Position numbers and translations under genes: made by a program. Below the pieces are notes generated by a model. It was given only the letters and a program-made list of their open reading frames with translations. It did not search any database and was not told where the DNA came from. DNA of 61,660 nt from NCBI RefSeq assembly GCF_006335115.1, contig NZ_VDMJ01000007.1:16164-77823 (forward strand), written 5' to 3'. Of the stretch, positions 19,027 to 27,694 are shown one piece after another. Source of the stretch: Streptomyces sp. NP160 (lineage in GTDB: Bacteria; Actinomycetota; Actinomycetes; Actinomycetales; Quadrisphaeraceae). Numbering within the stretch: position 1 is the first letter of the stretch; each line of letters opens with the position of its first letter.

Positions 19027-20792
19027 CGGGGCGCCCCGAAGACGATCTCGTCCCAGCTGGGCACGCTGCGGCGCCTGCGCGCGGGCTGCTCGCCCGGGTC
19101 GTCACCGTCGTGCTCGGGGTCCTCGACCCCGTCGGGCGCGGGGACGCCGCGCGAGGGGGTCGGCCGGTCCTCGTCGTCGTGGCGCGCCGCGGGGGGCGCC
19201 GGCGGGGCGGCCGGGTGCGGCTCCGTGTCGGCGCCCCGCCAGCGCTCCCGGCGGGTCGCGGGCTCGCGGCGCGCCGTCCCGCCGCCGGGGTCACCGGAGT
19301 CGTCGCGGTCAGAGCTGCGATCTGCAGCGCGGCCGGCGGGGCGGACCGGCTCGCGGGGGGCCTCCGGCGCCACGGGTGCGGCCGGCGCGGGTGCGACCTG
19401 CAGCGGCTCCGTGGGGGGAGGAGCCGGGACGAGGCCCAGCGGGGCGCGCGGGCCGGCGGGCGCCGGCGGCTCGTCCGCGGCGCCGGCGCCGTCCTGGCCG
19501 GGACGCGGCAGCTGCAGACCGCGCGGCGGGGTCACCATGCGCAGGCGGGCCCGCGCCCGGTCGACCTCCTCCTGCAGCTCCACCGCGTCGGGGTCGGAGC
19601 CCGGGGGCAGGTCGAGCAGCGCGTTGAGGAGGTCGTCGTCCTCCTCGTCGTCCCAGGGCTCGCCGTCGGGGCCCATGTCGAGCGGGACCCGGCGGCCCCT
19701 GCGGTCCCGCAGGGCGTCGAGCAGGTCGAGGGTGCGGGAGGCCAGGTCGTCCGCGGCGGGCGGTCCCTCCTGCGCCCCGGCGAGGTCGCGGTCGAGCTCG
19801 TCGAGCTCGCCGCGCCACGCGTCGCCGGCCGGCTCGCCGGCCTCGTGACCGGCCTCGTGACCGGCCTGGTGAGCGGCCTCGTCGTCGCGGGGCCGGAGGT
19901 GGCCGGACGGCGGCTCGTCGTCAGCCGCGGAGCCCGCGGGGGCGGAGGGGGCGCGGGACGCGGGCGCGGGCTGTGGCTCGGCGCTGTCGGCCTCCGCCTG
20001 CTGCGGGGCGGGGCGCGGCGCGGAGGGCTCGAAGACCGGCCCGGGCACGAGCGGGGTCTCCTGGCCCGTGGTCGGCGCGGCACCGGTCTCGTGACCGCCC
20101 TCCAGGCGGGCGTCCTCGGCCTCGACGTCGTAGACGCGCACGGCGGCCAGGCGGCGGCCGGTCGGGTCGTCGGAGGGTGCCGTGAGCCAGCGGGCCTCGT
20201 CGTCGAGGGGCTCCAGCACGCGGTTGGAGGGGACGAAGGACCACTGGGCGGACCTGTCGCGGCCAGCGGCCCGGAACGCCACCTGCACCGCCCAGCCGCC
20301 GTCGCGCCGCCAGGCGTCCCACCCCGCGGTGCCCGGGTCGGCGCCGCGGGCGAGCAGGCGCGTGCGGACGGCCTCCTCGAGCGTGAGGCGGCCCGGGCCG
20401 CCGCGCACGACGGCCAGCCGGGCGAGGGCGGCGATGTGCGCCCGCTCGGCCAGCACGGGCCCCTCGTAGCGCTGCACCTGCTCCAGGGGCACGCCGGCGT
20501 CGGCGGCGACGTCGGCGGCGGTCTCGCCGGCCCGGATGCGGGCCTGGATGTCACGCGGGCGCAGCGGCTCGCTCAGCGCGGGGACCGGCGCGCTGACCGG
20601 CCCCGCGCTGCGCACCGCGGCCCGCAGGCGCGAGCTCGCGGGCAGGCGGAAGCGGCGCCCGTCCGGGGCCTCCAGCAGCAGCACCGAGGGGTCGGCGGGG
20701 TCGGCGCCGACCACCGACAGCTCGACCGGCGCACCTGCACCCGCCGCTGCGGCGTCCGCGGTCCCCCGCGCCTCCTCCAGCCCGTCGCGCAC
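19017..20792 (-). CDS. sepH: SepH-type cell division regulator (DUF3071)
   Basis: Actinobacterial FtsZ-associated protein; SepH in Streptomyces and Mycobacterium stimulates FtsZ assembly. The N-terminal DUF3071 region carries the helix-turn-helix [23 protein letters not shown] at about 75-97, followed by the family-typical [21 protein letters not shown]. The C terminus ends in the conserved [15 protein letters not shown]. At 591 aa it is much longer than the roughly 340 aa of streptomycete SepH. The excess lies in a disordered middle rich in Ala, Pro, Glu and Arg, including a [13 protein letters not shown] repeat. The GTG at 20792 was chosen because of GGGGAGG just upstream and because homology begins here; the ORF is open further upstream without family sequence. 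It is divergent from ferrochelatase. Confidence 0.88.
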   Translation of the reverse strand: MRDGLEEARGTADAAAAGAGAPVELSVVGADPADPSVLLLEAPDGRRFRLPASSRLRAAVRSAGPVSAPVPALSEPLRPRDIQARIRAGETAADVAADAGVPLEQVQRYEGPVLAERAHIAALARLAVVRGGPGRLTLEEAVRTRLLARGADPGTAGWDAWRRDGGWAVQVAFRAAGRDRSAQWSFVPSNRVLEPLDDEARWLTAPSDDPTGRRLAAVRVYDVEAEDARLEGGHETGAAPTTGQETPLVPGPVFEPSAPRPAPQQAEADSAEPQPAPASRAPSAPAGSAADDEPPSGHLRPRDDEAAHQAGHEAGHEAGEPAGDAWRGELDELDRDLAGAQEGPPAADDLASRTLDLLDALRDRRGRRVPLDMGPDGEPWDDEEDDDLLNALLDLPPGSDPDAVELQEEVDRARARLRMVTPPRGLQLPRPGQDGAGAADEPPAPAGPRAPLGLVPAPPPTEPLQVAPAPAAPVAPEAPREPVRPAGRAADRSSDRDDSGDPGGGTARREPATRRERWRGADTEPHPAAPPAPPAARHDDEDRPTPSRGVPAPDGVEDPEHDGDDPGEQPARRRRSVPSWDEIVFGAPRRD

Positions 20793-20996
20793 CCGGCCTC
20801 CCCGTCTCCTCCGCCGGCGCCGTCGGCGCGGCGGTGTCCCGGCACCCGCCGAGACCCCGAGCAGCCAGGGTGCCACCCGGGCTTCCCCCGCGTCGAGGCG
20901 CCGCGTCGGCCGCGCGCGGCGCCCTGCGGATCCGCCCGCGGACCCGGCGGCGGATCTCCCTGCGCCACCGCGAGCGCGTCGGGGCAGGATGTCCTG

Positions 20997-22151
20997 GTGA
21001 GTGCCGAGACGTCCCCGAGCGCCCCGTACGACGCGCTCGTGCTGCTGTCCTTCGGAGGCCCGGAGGGGCCCGACGACGTGGTGCCGTTCCTGGAGAACGT
21101 CACCCGCGGACGGGGCATCCCCCGCGAGCGCCTGGTGGAGGTGGGGGAGCACTACTTCGCCTTCGGCGGCCGCAGCCCCATCAACGACCAGAACAAGGAG
21201 CTGCTGGCCGCCCTGCGCGCCGAGCTCGACGCGCGCGGCCTGGGCGGCCTGCCGCTGGTGTGGGGCAACCGGAACTGGGACCCCTACCTCACGGACGCGC
21301 TCCGGGAGGCCCACGAGGCCGGTGCGCGCCGCGTGCTCGTGCTCACCACCAGCGCCTACGCCTCCTACTCCGGCTGCCGCCAGTACCGCGAGGACGTGGC
21401 CGCCTCGCTCATCGCGCTGGCCGGGGAGGGCCGCGCGCTGCGCGCCGACAAGGTCCGCCACTACTTCAACGCCCCCGGGTTCCTCGACGCCAACACCGAC
21501 GCCGTGCTGGCCGCCCTGGACGAGCTCGACGACGACGTGCGCGACGGCGCGCACCTGGTGTTCACCACGCACTCCATCCCCACCGCGATGGCCGAGGCGG
21601 CCGGCCCGGGCGGTGGGGCCTACGAGGCCCAGCACGAGGCGGTGCGCGCCGAGGTGGTCCGCCGGGTGGCGGAGCGCACCGGCGTCGAGCACCCGAGCGC
21701 CCTCGTCTACTGCTCGCGCTCCGGGCCGCCCACCCAGCCCTGGCTCGAGCCCGACGTCAACGACCACCTCGAGGCCGTCAGCGCGGCCGGGGCGCCGTCG
21801 GCCGTGGTGGCGCCCATCGGCTTCATCAGCGACCACATGGAGGTCAAGTACGACCTCGACACCGAGGCCGCCGAGACGGCCGAGGGCCTGGGCCTGCCGG
21901 TGGCCCGGGCGGCGACGGCCGGGGTCCACGGCGCCTTCGTGAGCTCCCTGGTGGACCTGGTCCTCGAGCGCTCCGCGGCCGAGCGGGGCGAGCAGCCGCA
22001 GCGCGCGGCCGTGGGGCCGCTGGGACCGAGCCACGACGTGTGCCCGGTCGGGTGCTGCAGGAACCTGCGCACGCCCGAGAAGCCCGCCGCCTGCGGCGCG
22101 GACTGGGCCGACCCGCCGGTGGCCGCCGGTGCCCCGGCCGCCAGCGCGTGA
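20997..22151 (+). CDS. hemH: Ferrochelatase (coproporphyrin ferrochelatase type)
   Basis: Inserts ferrous iron into the porphyrin in haem synthesis; in actinobacteria the substrate is normally coproporphyrin III. The protein has 384 aa. It begins with [25 protein letters not shown], has the metal-site His192 in FTTHSIPT, then [18 protein letters not shown] and [19 protein letters not shown] with the second-metal-ligand Glu. A Cys-rich tail (CPVGCCRN, Cys349/353/354) together with the Cys of YSGCRQY can hold the [2Fe-2S] cluster known in actinobacterial enzymes. The GTG at 20997 has CAGGAT 6 nt upstream and no good ribosome-binding site. It overlaps the next gene by 4 nt (GTGA). The symbol cpfC is used by some authors. 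Confidence 0.93.
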   Translation: MSAETSPSAPYDALVLLSFGGPEGPDDVVPFLENVTRGRGIPRERLVEVGEHYFAFGGRSPINDQNKELLAALRAELDARGLGGLPLVWGNRNWDPYLTDALREAHEAGARRVLVLTTSAYASYSGCRQYREDVAASLIALAGEGRALRADKVRHYFNAPGFLDANTDAVLAALDELDDDVRDGAHLVFTTHSIPTAMAEAAGPGGGAYEAQHEAVRAEVVRRVAERTGVEHPSALVYCSRSGPPTQPWLEPDVNDHLEAVSAAGAPSAVVAPIGFISDHMEVKYDLDTEAAETAEGLGLPVARAATAGVHGAFVSSLVDLVLERSAAERGEQPQRAAVGPLGPSHDVCPVGCCRNLRTPEKPAACGADWADPPVAAGAPAASA

Positions 22152-22996
22152 CGGCCTCCGACGCCGGCCCCCAGCCCTCGCCGGAGGAGGCGGCGGCGCT
22201 CGCGGACCTCGCCGAGTGCGCCGCCCGGGCTGCCGGAGCCCTGGTCCGCGAGGGCCGGGCGGAGCGGGGCGGGGTGACGGCCACCAAGTCCAGCCGCAGC
22301 GACGTCGTCACCGCCATGGACACGGCCTCCGAGCAGCTCATCCGGCGGGTGCTCCGCGCTGAGCGCCCGCAGGACGCCGTGCTGGGGGAGGAGGGCGGGA
22401 CCACCGGCGGCACGAGCGGCCTCACCTGGGTGGTCGACCCCATCGACGGGACCGTCAACTACGTCTACGGCATCCCCGCCTACGCGGTGAGCGTGGCGGT
22501 GGTGGCCGGTGAGCCGGCCCCGCCGCACTGGCGGCCCGTCGCCGGCTGCGTGCACAACCCCGAGACCGGGGAGACGTGGACGGCGTCCCTGGGCGGCGGT
22601 GCGCGCCTCGACGGCGAGCCCGTGCACGCGGCCGCGGGGCCACCGCTCGCGGAGGCGCTGGTCGGGACGGGGTTCGGGTACACCGCGTCGCGCAGGGCGG
22701 AGCAGGCGGACGTCGTCGCGCGGCTCCTCCCGCGGGTGCGCGACGTGCGGCGCATCGGCTCGGCCGCCCTCGACCTGTGCTACGTGGCCAGCGGCCGCCT
22801 CGACGCGTTCTACGAGCGGGGGCTGAACCCCTGGGACGCCGCCGCGGGCTGGCTCGTGGCGGCCGAGGCGGGCGTGTCCCTGGTGGGCCTCGACGGGGCC
22901 GGGGCCAGCCAGGACATGCTCGTGGCCGCTCCCCCCGCGCTCGCGCTCGAGCTGGCGGCGGAGCTCTCCCGGGCGGGCGCGCTGCCGTCCGCCTGA
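22148..22996 (+). CDS. suhB: Inositol monophosphatase family protein (SuhB-like)
   Basis: A Mg-dependent phosphatase of 282 aa. Metal and substrate motifs are visible: GEEGG near residue 80, [17 protein letters not shown] near 95-110, and [16 protein letters not shown] near 225. The family hydrolyses inositol-1-phosphate and related sugar phosphates; in actinobacteria it supplies inositol for mycothiol and phosphatidylinositol. The homologous Mycobacterium tuberculosis gene (suhB) also lies near sigA. The GTG start overlaps the ferrochelatase stop, so translation is coupled. The link to haem synthesis is positional only. Confidence 0.9.
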   Translation: MTASDAGPQPSPEEAAALADLAECAARAAGALVREGRAERGGVTATKSSRSDVVTAMDTASEQLIRRVLRAERPQDAVLGEEGGTTGGTSGLTWVVDPIDGTVNYVYGIPAYAVSVAVVAGEPAPPHWRPVAGCVHNPETGETWTASLGGGARLDGEPVHAAAGPPLAEALVGTGFGYTASRRAEQADVVARLLPRVRDVRRIGSAALDLCYVASGRLDAFYERGLNPWDAAAGWLVAAEAGVSLVGLDGAGASQDMLVAAPPALALELAAELSRAGALPSA

Positions 22997-23338
22997 GGGC
23001 GCTCCTGTCCCTGCGGCGGGCTCTCCGGAGGCGCTCCAGGCGGCCTGCGGGGGGGCCGGTGCGCGCGGTCGGAGCGGGTAGGGCATGATCCCGGCGCTAC
23101 CGGGCATGCCAGCGGCGCGCCCGGTGTTGCAGGGGGTCCGTCCACCACGGGCGGCGACGACCAGCAGACGATCACAGCGATTTCCCAGCCGTTTCCCCGC
23201 CGGATCCGCGGTGGCAGCCAGTACACCTGGCGGCCCGCCACGGCTCCGCCAGGGCGCGGCCAACGGCCAGCCGGTCCCCACCGCGCCCTGGCCGGACCCC
23301 GACCAGCCCCACCACCAGCCAGATCCGGAGCAGCCACC
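22997..23338 (+). other. 342-nt intergenic region upstream of the DUF4193 gene
   Basis: This is the largest non-coding gap in the window. I see no convincing gene or classic promoter. CATGAT at 23084-23089 is a possible -10 without a clear -35. An 8-bp hairpin (CCTGGCGG / CCGCCAGG, 23226-23253, 12-nt loop) lies about 85 nt before the DUF4193 start, and GGAG sits 8 nt before that ATG. A long structured 5' leader is plausible. Confidence 0.5.
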
Positions 23339-23638
23339 ATGGCGACCGACTACGACGCACCGCGCAAGACCGACGACGAGCTCTCCGAGGACTCGATCGA
23401 GGAGCTGAAGGCCCGCCGCAACGAGCCCGGCGCCGCCTCGGTGGACGAGGACGAGACCGAGGCCGCCGAGGGCTTCGAGCTCCCCGGCGCCGACCTGTCC
23501 GGCGAGGAGCTCTCGGTGCGCGTCCTGCCGCGCCAGGCCGACGAGTTCATGTGCTCGCAGTGCTTCCTCGTGCACCACCGCAGCCAGCTCGCCAGCGACG
23601 ACGGCGGACAGCTCGTCTGCACGGAGTGCGCGGCCTGA
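23339..23638 (+). CDS. DUF4193 family small zinc-ribbon protein
   Basis: A 99-aa acidic protein. The N-terminal half is highly charged (TDDELSEDSIEELKARRNE) and the C terminus carries two Cys pairs, FMCSQCFLVHHRSQLA and LVCTECAA, forming a CxxC...CxxC zinc site. The family is restricted to actinobacteria; the M. tuberculosis homologue is Rv2699c, beside the DUF3093 gene, as here. Its function is unknown, although an RNA-polymerase-related role has been considered for charged zinc-ribbon proteins of this size. The ATG has GGAG 8 nt upstream, so it is clearly leadered, in contrast with many neighbours. Confidence 0.9.
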   Translation: MATDYDAPRKTDDELSEDSIEELKARRNEPGAASVDEDETEAAEGFELPGADLSGEELSVRVLPRQADEFMCSQCFLVHHRSQLASDDGGQLVCTECAA

Positions 23639-23649
23639 CGAGCCTCCCC

Positions 23650-23676
23650 GCGGCCGGCGGCTAGTCCGCCGGCCGC
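23650..23676. terminator. Hairpin between the DUF4193 and DUF3093 genes
   Basis: A perfect 11-bp stem (GCGGCCGGCGG and complement) with loop CTAGT. The loop contains the TAG stop of the minus-strand DUF3093 gene, so it terminates both genes. There is no T-tract. Confidence 0.8.
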
Positions 23677-24344
23677 TCCCGCTCGCCCCGGTCGGAGCCC
23701 AGCTCCTGCCGGGGCGCTGCTGCGTCCAGGGCCTCCCGGCTGCCGGGTCCCCACAGGGGGAGGCCGCCGCTGAGCGGCACGTGCACCGCCACCGGCCCGC
23801 TCACCCCGTGCCCGGCCAGCGCCGCCACGAGGTCCTCGGGGTGCCGGCAGGAGAACAGCCACGCCGGCGTGGGGTCCTCCGGGTCGCCGAGCCCGACGAG
23901 CACCACCGGGTCCACCCAGCCGCGCAGGAGCAGGTGCGTGCGCGCGTCGAGCAGCGGGCCGCGCAGCGCCGTGGCGCGCTCCCCGCGGGCGGCGAGCGCG
24001 CCGGTGAGGTGGTGCACCTCCACGCGGGCCTCGCCCACGCGGAGCACGCCGCCGGCGCTGAGCGAGACCACCGAGCTGGCGCTGACCAGCCACGCCACCA
24101 CGACCAGCGCGAGGACCGCACCACCCACGACCACCCAGTCGGCACCGCCGATGAAGCCGGTCGCCGCGCCGAACGCCGCGGCCAGCGGCACCAGCAGCCA
24201 CGTGGCGGGCCTCGGCCACAGCCGCTCGGAGAACTCCGGCCCGGCGGTGGTGCCACCACCGGCGCCGGTCGCGCCCCCGTCCGACGCCGGCGGGGCCGGC
24301 TGCGGCTGCTGCGCCGCGTCCTGCGGCTCGTGCGGATCACCCAC
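23661..24344 (-). CDS. DUF3093 family membrane protein
   Basis: A 227-aa protein. After a Pro/Gly-rich cytoplasmic start of about 40 residues it shows the DUF3093 signature EFSERLWPRPATWLLVPLAAAF and a second membrane helix (VVVGGAVLALVVVAWLVSA). A soluble domain follows (SAGGVLRVGEARVEVHHLTGA ... GWVDPVVLVGLGDPEDPTPAWLFSCRHPEDLVAALA). Its function is unknown. It is divergent from dut with 42 nt between the starts. The GTG at 24344 was chosen because GAGGCT lies 6 nt upstream and homology starts shortly after; the ORF is open further upstream through the antisense of dut. The homologue in M. tuberculosis is Rv2698, in the same position. Confidence 0.82.
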   Translation of the reverse strand: MGDPHEPQDAAQQPQPAPPASDGGATGAGGGTTAGPEFSERLWPRPATWLLVPLAAAFGAATGFIGGADWVVVGGAVLALVVVAWLVSASSVVSLSAGGVLRVGEARVEVHHLTGALAARGERATALRGPLLDARTHLLLRGWVDPVVLVGLGDPEDPTPAWLFSCRHPEDLVAALAGHGVSGPVAVHVPLSGGLPLWGPGSREALDAAAPRQELGSDRGERERPAD

Positions 24345-24374
24345 CCCGCCAGCCTCGCACGTCCCGCCGCCGCC

Positions 24375-24380
24375 TACGCT
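24375..24380 (+). promoter_or_regulatory. Leaderless -10 element (TACGCT) of dut
   Basis: TACGCT ends 6 nt before the GTG of dut. The same hexamer with 7-nt spacing precedes the OB-fold gene at 25841. Confidence 0.65.
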
Positions 24381-24386
24381 CGGCCC

Positions 24387-24983
24387 GTGACAGGCGTGCT
24401 CGAAGCAGGGGCCGGGCTCGAGGACGACCCCGCCGGCGTCGCGGTCGTCGCCGCCGGTGGAGGCGTCGAGGAGCTCGAGGTGCCGCTGCAGCGCCTCACC
24501 GACGACCTCCCCGACCCGTCCTACGCCCACCCCGGCGACGCGGGGGCGGACCTGCGCTCCGCGGTGGACGCCGTCATCGCCCCCGGGGGGCGCGCGACGC
24601 TGCCCACGGGCGTGGCGGTGGCCGTGCCGGAGGGCTGGGCGGCCTTCGTCCACCCCCGCTCGGGCCTGGCGGCCCGCCACGGCGTGACCACCCTCAACGG
24701 GCCGGGCACCGTGGACGCCGGGTACCGCGGCGAGGTCCGCGTGACCCTCGTCAACACCGACGCCGACCACCCGTTCCAGGTCCGCCGGGGGGACCGGATC
24801 GCCCAGCTGGTGCTGCAGCGCGTGGCCAGGGCCCGCTTCGTCCCGGTCGAGGACCTCGAGCCCACCGACCGGGGCACCGGCGGGCACGGCTCCACGGGGG
24901 GCTGGGGCCCCACCAGCCCGACCACCAGCTCCACCACCAGCCCGACCACGAGCACCACGACGACCACGGGGGACGTGCTGTGA
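24387..24983 (+). CDS. dut: Deoxyuridine 5'-triphosphate nucleotidohydrolase (dUTPase)
   Basis: Trimeric enzyme that hydrolyses dUTP to dUMP, which keeps uracil out of DNA and feeds dTMP synthesis; 198 aa. The five motifs are in order: AHPGDAGADLRS, HPRSGLAARHG, GTVDAGYRGEV, RRGDRIAQLVL and RGTGGHGSTG. The last carries His where many enzymes have Phe, as in the mycobacterial enzyme. It has about 40 extra residues before motif 1. After motif 5 it has a Ser/Thr/Pro tail (WGPTSPTTSSTTSPTTSTTT) that I have not seen in standard dUTPases. The GTG at 24387 is leaderless-like. The stop overlaps the DUF3710 start by 4 nt (GTGA). Confidence 0.93.
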   Translation: MTGVLEAGAGLEDDPAGVAVVAAGGGVEELEVPLQRLTDDLPDPSYAHPGDAGADLRSAVDAVIAPGGRATLPTGVAVAVPEGWAAFVHPRSGLAARHGVTTLNGPGTVDAGYRGEVRVTLVNTDADHPFQVRRGDRIAQLVLQRVARARFVPVEDLEPTDRGTGGHGSTGGWGPTSPTTSSTTSPTTSTTTTTGDVL

Positions 24984-25729
24984 GCATCTTCCGGCGCCGC
25001 TCCGCGCGCGACGACGAGGCCGCCGAGGCCACCACCGCCGAGGGCGCGGAGGACACCGGGGCAGCGCCCGAGGGACCCGGTGAGGTGCCCGCGAGCGCGC
25101 CCTCCGCAGCGCCCCGCGGCCTGTCCCCGCGGCCGCAGGGCCCCTTCGACGTCACCGAGGTCGCCGACGAGCTGCCGCGCGTGGACCTCGGCGCGCTCCG
25201 ACTGCCCGGCGTCCCCGGCATGGAGCTGCGGCTTGAGGTCGAGGACGGCACCCGGCGCGTCGTGGCCGCCACCGTGGCGCTGGCGGGGTCCACCGCGCAG
25301 CTGCAGGCCTTCGCGGCACCCCGCACCCAGGGCATCTGGGGCGAGGTCCGCGACGAGATCGCCGCGTCGCTGGCCGGCTCCGGGGGCGTCTCCCAGGAGG
25401 TGCCCGGCCCGTACGGCACCGAGCTGGTGGCGCAGGTGCCCACGCGCCTGCCCGACGGCCGCGTGGTCGCCTCCCCGGCGCGCTTCGTGGGCGTCGACGG
25501 TCCCCGCTGGTTCCTCCGGGCGGTGCTGTCGGGGCCGGCCGCCGTGGACGCCGAGGCCGCCGCCCCCCTGGAGGCGCTGCTGCGAGGCGCCGTCGTGGTG
25601 CGCGGCAGCGAGGCCATGGCCCCCCGGGACCTCCTGCCGCTGCGCCTGCCGCAGGCACCGCCCGGCGCCGGCCCGCAGGCCGCGCAGCAGCAGGAGCAGC
25701 AGGAGCAGCCCGCCCAGGGCGAGGCGTAG
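24980..25729 (+). CDS. DUF3710 family protein
   Basis: A 249-aa soluble protein always found downstream of dut in actinobacteria (Rv2696c in M. tuberculosis). It starts MSIFRRRSARDDEA, has an acidic low-complexity stretch, then the conserved core GPFDVTEVADELPRVDLGALRLP, VEDGTRRVVAATVAL and GVDGPRWFLRAVLSG. The C terminus ends in a Gln/Glu-rich run (AQQQEQQEQPAQGEA). Its function is unknown; conserved translational coupling to dut (4-nt overlap) suggests a role near nucleotide metabolism, but this is inference from position. Confidence 0.88.
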   Translation: MSIFRRRSARDDEAAEATTAEGAEDTGAAPEGPGEVPASAPSAAPRGLSPRPQGPFDVTEVADELPRVDLGALRLPGVPGMELRLEVEDGTRRVVAATVALAGSTAQLQAFAAPRTQGIWGEVRDEIAASLAGSGGVSQEVPGPYGTELVAQVPTRLPDGRVVASPARFVGVDGPRWFLRAVLSGPAAVDAEAAAPLEALLRGAVVVRGSEAMAPRDLLPLRLPQAPPGAGPQAAQQQEQQEQPAQGEA

Positions 25730-25827
25730 CGGCGGCCGGCGCCCGGCCGGGCGACGCCGCCTCCCGCGGCGCGCTCGTCCGGCGCAGCGGGCTGCCGGAC
25801 TCGCCCGCAGCACTCCTGCGGAGCGCC

Positions 25828-25833
25828 TACGCT
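25828..25833 (+). promoter_or_regulatory. Leaderless -10 element (TACGCT) of the OB-fold gene
   Basis: TACGCT lies 7 nt before the ATG at 25841 and no ribosome-binding site is present. The gene therefore has its own promoter despite following DUF3710 on the same strand. Confidence 0.6.
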
Positions 25834-25840
25834 CGTCGCC

Positions 25841-26233
25841 ATGGGCACCGTGAAGTCCCCTCGCCACCCGCTCCTGCGCGCGCTGTCGCGGCTGACGGCG
25901 GGCAACGAGCAGCTGATCGCCGAGGACGCTCAGAAGGCCTCCGCCGCCATGGGCGGCACCCCGTGCGCCTCGCTGTCGGGGCGGCGGCGCGCCAGCGTGT
26001 CCGGCACCCTGCGCACCGTCACCCTGCGGCCCCGCGCCGGGGTACCGGCGCTGGTCGCGGAGCTGTTCGACGGCACCGGGACGCTCACGGTCATCTGGCT
26101 CGGCCGGCGCGAGATCCCCGGCATCGTCCCGGGCGCTGCGGTGCGCGTGGAGGGCTTCGTGGGGTGCGACGACGGCCGCAAGACCCTGTACAACCCCCGG
26201 TACGAGCTCGTGCCCGCCACCGCCGCGTCCTGA
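25841..26233 (+). CDS. OB-fold nucleic-acid-binding domain protein
   Basis: A 130-aa protein with one OB fold: RRRASVSGTLRTVTLRPRAGVPALVAELFDGTGTLTVIWLG, then GIVPGAAVRVEGFVGCDDGRKTLYNPRYEL. The pattern resembles the RecG/aspartyl-tRNA-synthetase type OB module that binds single-stranded nucleic acid. The homologue Rv2694c has the same neighbours (DUF3159 gene downstream). No other domain is present. It is 20 nt upstream of the DUF3159 gene, so the two are probably co-transcribed from the leaderless promoter at 25828. Confidence 0.88.
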   Translation: MGTVKSPRHPLLRALSRLTAGNEQLIAEDAQKASAAMGGTPCASLSGRRRASVSGTLRTVTLRPRAGVPALVAELFDGTGTLTVIWLGRREIPGIVPGAAVRVEGFVGCDDGRKTLYNPRYELVPATAAS

Positions 26234-26252
26234 CCCGGCGGGGAGGGCACCG

Positions 26253-27017
26253 GTGAGCCTGCAGTCCGGCGTCGGGCGGGCCGCCTCCAGCGAGCGGTTC
26301 TCGCTCGCCGAGGCCGTCGGAGGACCCCGCGGCGCCGCTGAGGCGGTGCTGCCGGGTCTCGTCTTCGTGATCGTCATCACAGCGACCCGGTCGCTGGTGT
26401 GGGCCGGGGGACTGGCCCTGGGCGTGGCCGCGCTGGCGGCGCTGGCCCGCCTCGTGGCCCGCCAGCCGCTGCAGCAGGCGCTGGCCGGGGCCGTGGGCGT
26501 CGGGGTCTGCGCGCTCACCGCGTGGCGCACCGGGGACGCCGTCGACTTCTACTGGTGGGGGCTGCTGCTCAACGCCGTGTACGCGGTGGTGCTGGCCGTC
26601 TCGACCCTGCCCCTGCCGAAGGCGGGCCCGCTGCCCGGCGGCCCGCTGCCGGTGACCGGCCTGCTCGTCGCGGCGGCCCGGGGGGGCGGGCCCGGCAGCG
26701 GCGCCTGGCGGCGCGACCGGGCGCAGCTGCGCCTGCACCGGCGGCTGACCTGGATGTGGGTGGGGCTCTTCGTGCTGCGGCTCGCCGTGCAGACCCCGCT
26801 CTACCTGGCGGGGGCGGTGACCGCGCTCGGTGTGGCGCGCCTGGCCATGGGGCTGCCGCTGTTCGCCGCCGCCGCGTGGGTCACCTGGCTGGCGCTGCGC
26901 CGCGCCGGCGCCCCCGGCTCCACCGCCTCGGACGCGGCCCCGGCCGCCGACGGCGGTGTCAGCGGCCCTGCTGACCGTCCCGCGGGTCCGACGCCGGGGG
27001 CGCCAGCAGGTCCTTGA
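26253..27017 (+). CDS. DUF3159 family membrane protein
   Basis: A 254-aa integral membrane protein with about six hydrophobic helices. Family features include AEAVGGPRGAAEAVLPGLVFVIVI, ARLVARQPLQQALAGAVGVGVCALTAWRTGDAVDFYWWGLLLNAVYA, and a second half with RRLTWMWVGLFVLRLAVQTPLYLAG. It corresponds to Rv2693c; its function is unknown. The GTG start has GGGAGGG at good spacing. Its 3' end overlaps the convergent RCK gene by 59 nt, so the last 19 codons (a Pro/Ala/Gly-rich tail) are antisense to the end of the ceoC-like gene. Confidence 0.85.
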   Translation: MSLQSGVGRAASSERFSLAEAVGGPRGAAEAVLPGLVFVIVITATRSLVWAGGLALGVAALAALARLVARQPLQQALAGAVGVGVCALTAWRTGDAVDFYWWGLLLNAVYAVVLAVSTLPLPKAGPLPGGPLPVTGLLVAAARGGGPGSGAWRRDRAQLRLHRRLTWMWVGLFVLRLAVQTPLYLAGAVTALGVARLAMGLPLFAAAAWVTWLALRRAGAPGSTASDAAPAADGGVSGPADRPAGPTPGAPAGP

Positions 27018-27651
27018 GGGCTTCCTCGCTGTCCTGCACGGTCAGCAGGAGCAGCTGGTCGCGGCCCTCGAGGGCGTCGTCGGGGGAGGGCGCGATGGGG
27101 CGCCCGGCGCGGATGATGCCCACGAGCACGGTGTCCGGCGGCCACTCCACGTCACCGACGCGCGTGCCCGACAGCGGTGACGCCGCGGGCAGCGTCAGCT
27201 CGACCATGGCGGCGCCGCCCTGCTGGAAGGTGAACATCCTCACCAGGTCGCCGATGGAGACGGCCTCCTCGACCAGCGCCGTCATGAGGCGCGGCGTGGA
27301 GACCGCCACGTCCACGCCCCACGCCTCGTCGAACATCCACTCGTTCTTGGGGTTGTTGACGCGCGCCACCGTGCGCGGCACGCCGTACTCGGTCTTGGCG
27401 AGCAGGCTCGTGACGAGGTTGGCCTTGTCGTCGGCGGTCGCGGCGACCACGACGTCGGCGGTGTCGAGCGCGGCCTCGGACAGGCTGGAGGTCTCGCAGG
27501 AGTCCGCGAGGAGCCAGTCGGCCTCGGGCACCGACTGCATCTTCATCGCGCGGGGGTCCCTGTCGATGAGCAGCACCTGGTGCCCGTTGCCCAGCAGCTC
27601 GCGGGCGATCGAGCGCCCCACGTTGCCCGCCCCGGCGATCACGACCCGCAC
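26959..27651 (-). CDS. ceoC: RCK/TrkA-family potassium uptake regulatory protein (CeoC-like)
   Basis: A 230-aa cytoplasmic protein. The RCK_N Rossmann domain starts RVVIAGAGNVGRSIARELLGNGHQVLLIDRDP, with the NAD/nucleotide glycine motif and the acidic residue after strand 2. It continues ADDKANLVTSLLAKTEYGVPRTVARVNNPKNEWMFDEAWGVD. The RCK_C domain follows (MVELTLPAASPLSGTRVGDVEWP ... VGIIRAGRPIAPSPDDALEGRDQLLLLT). Such proteins gate K+ transporters in response to nucleotides. The GTG at 27651 has GAGGGGG 6 nt upstream. It lies 43 nt downstream of the paralogous ceoB-like gene in the same transcript, as in M. tuberculosis (Rv2691/Rv2692). Confidence 0.88.
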   Translation of the reverse strand: MRVVIAGAGNVGRSIARELLGNGHQVLLIDRDPRAMKMQSVPEADWLLADSCETSSLSEAALDTADVVVAATADDKANLVTSLLAKTEYGVPRTVARVNNPKNEWMFDEAWGVDVAVSTPRLMTALVEEAVSIGDLVRMFTFQQGGAAMVELTLPAASPLSGTRVGDVEWPPDTVLVGIIRAGRPIAPSPDDALEGRDQLLLLTVQDSEEALKDLLAPPASDPRDGQQGR

Positions 27652-27694
27652 GACGTCCCCCTCAGCCCGACCCCGGACAGCCTGACCACGACGC

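Noticed and set aside
19840-19885. Short direct repeats in sepH (GGCCTCGTGACC units) as a mobile or satellite element
   Set aside because: They are in-frame and simply encode the GHEAGHEAG low-complexity segment.
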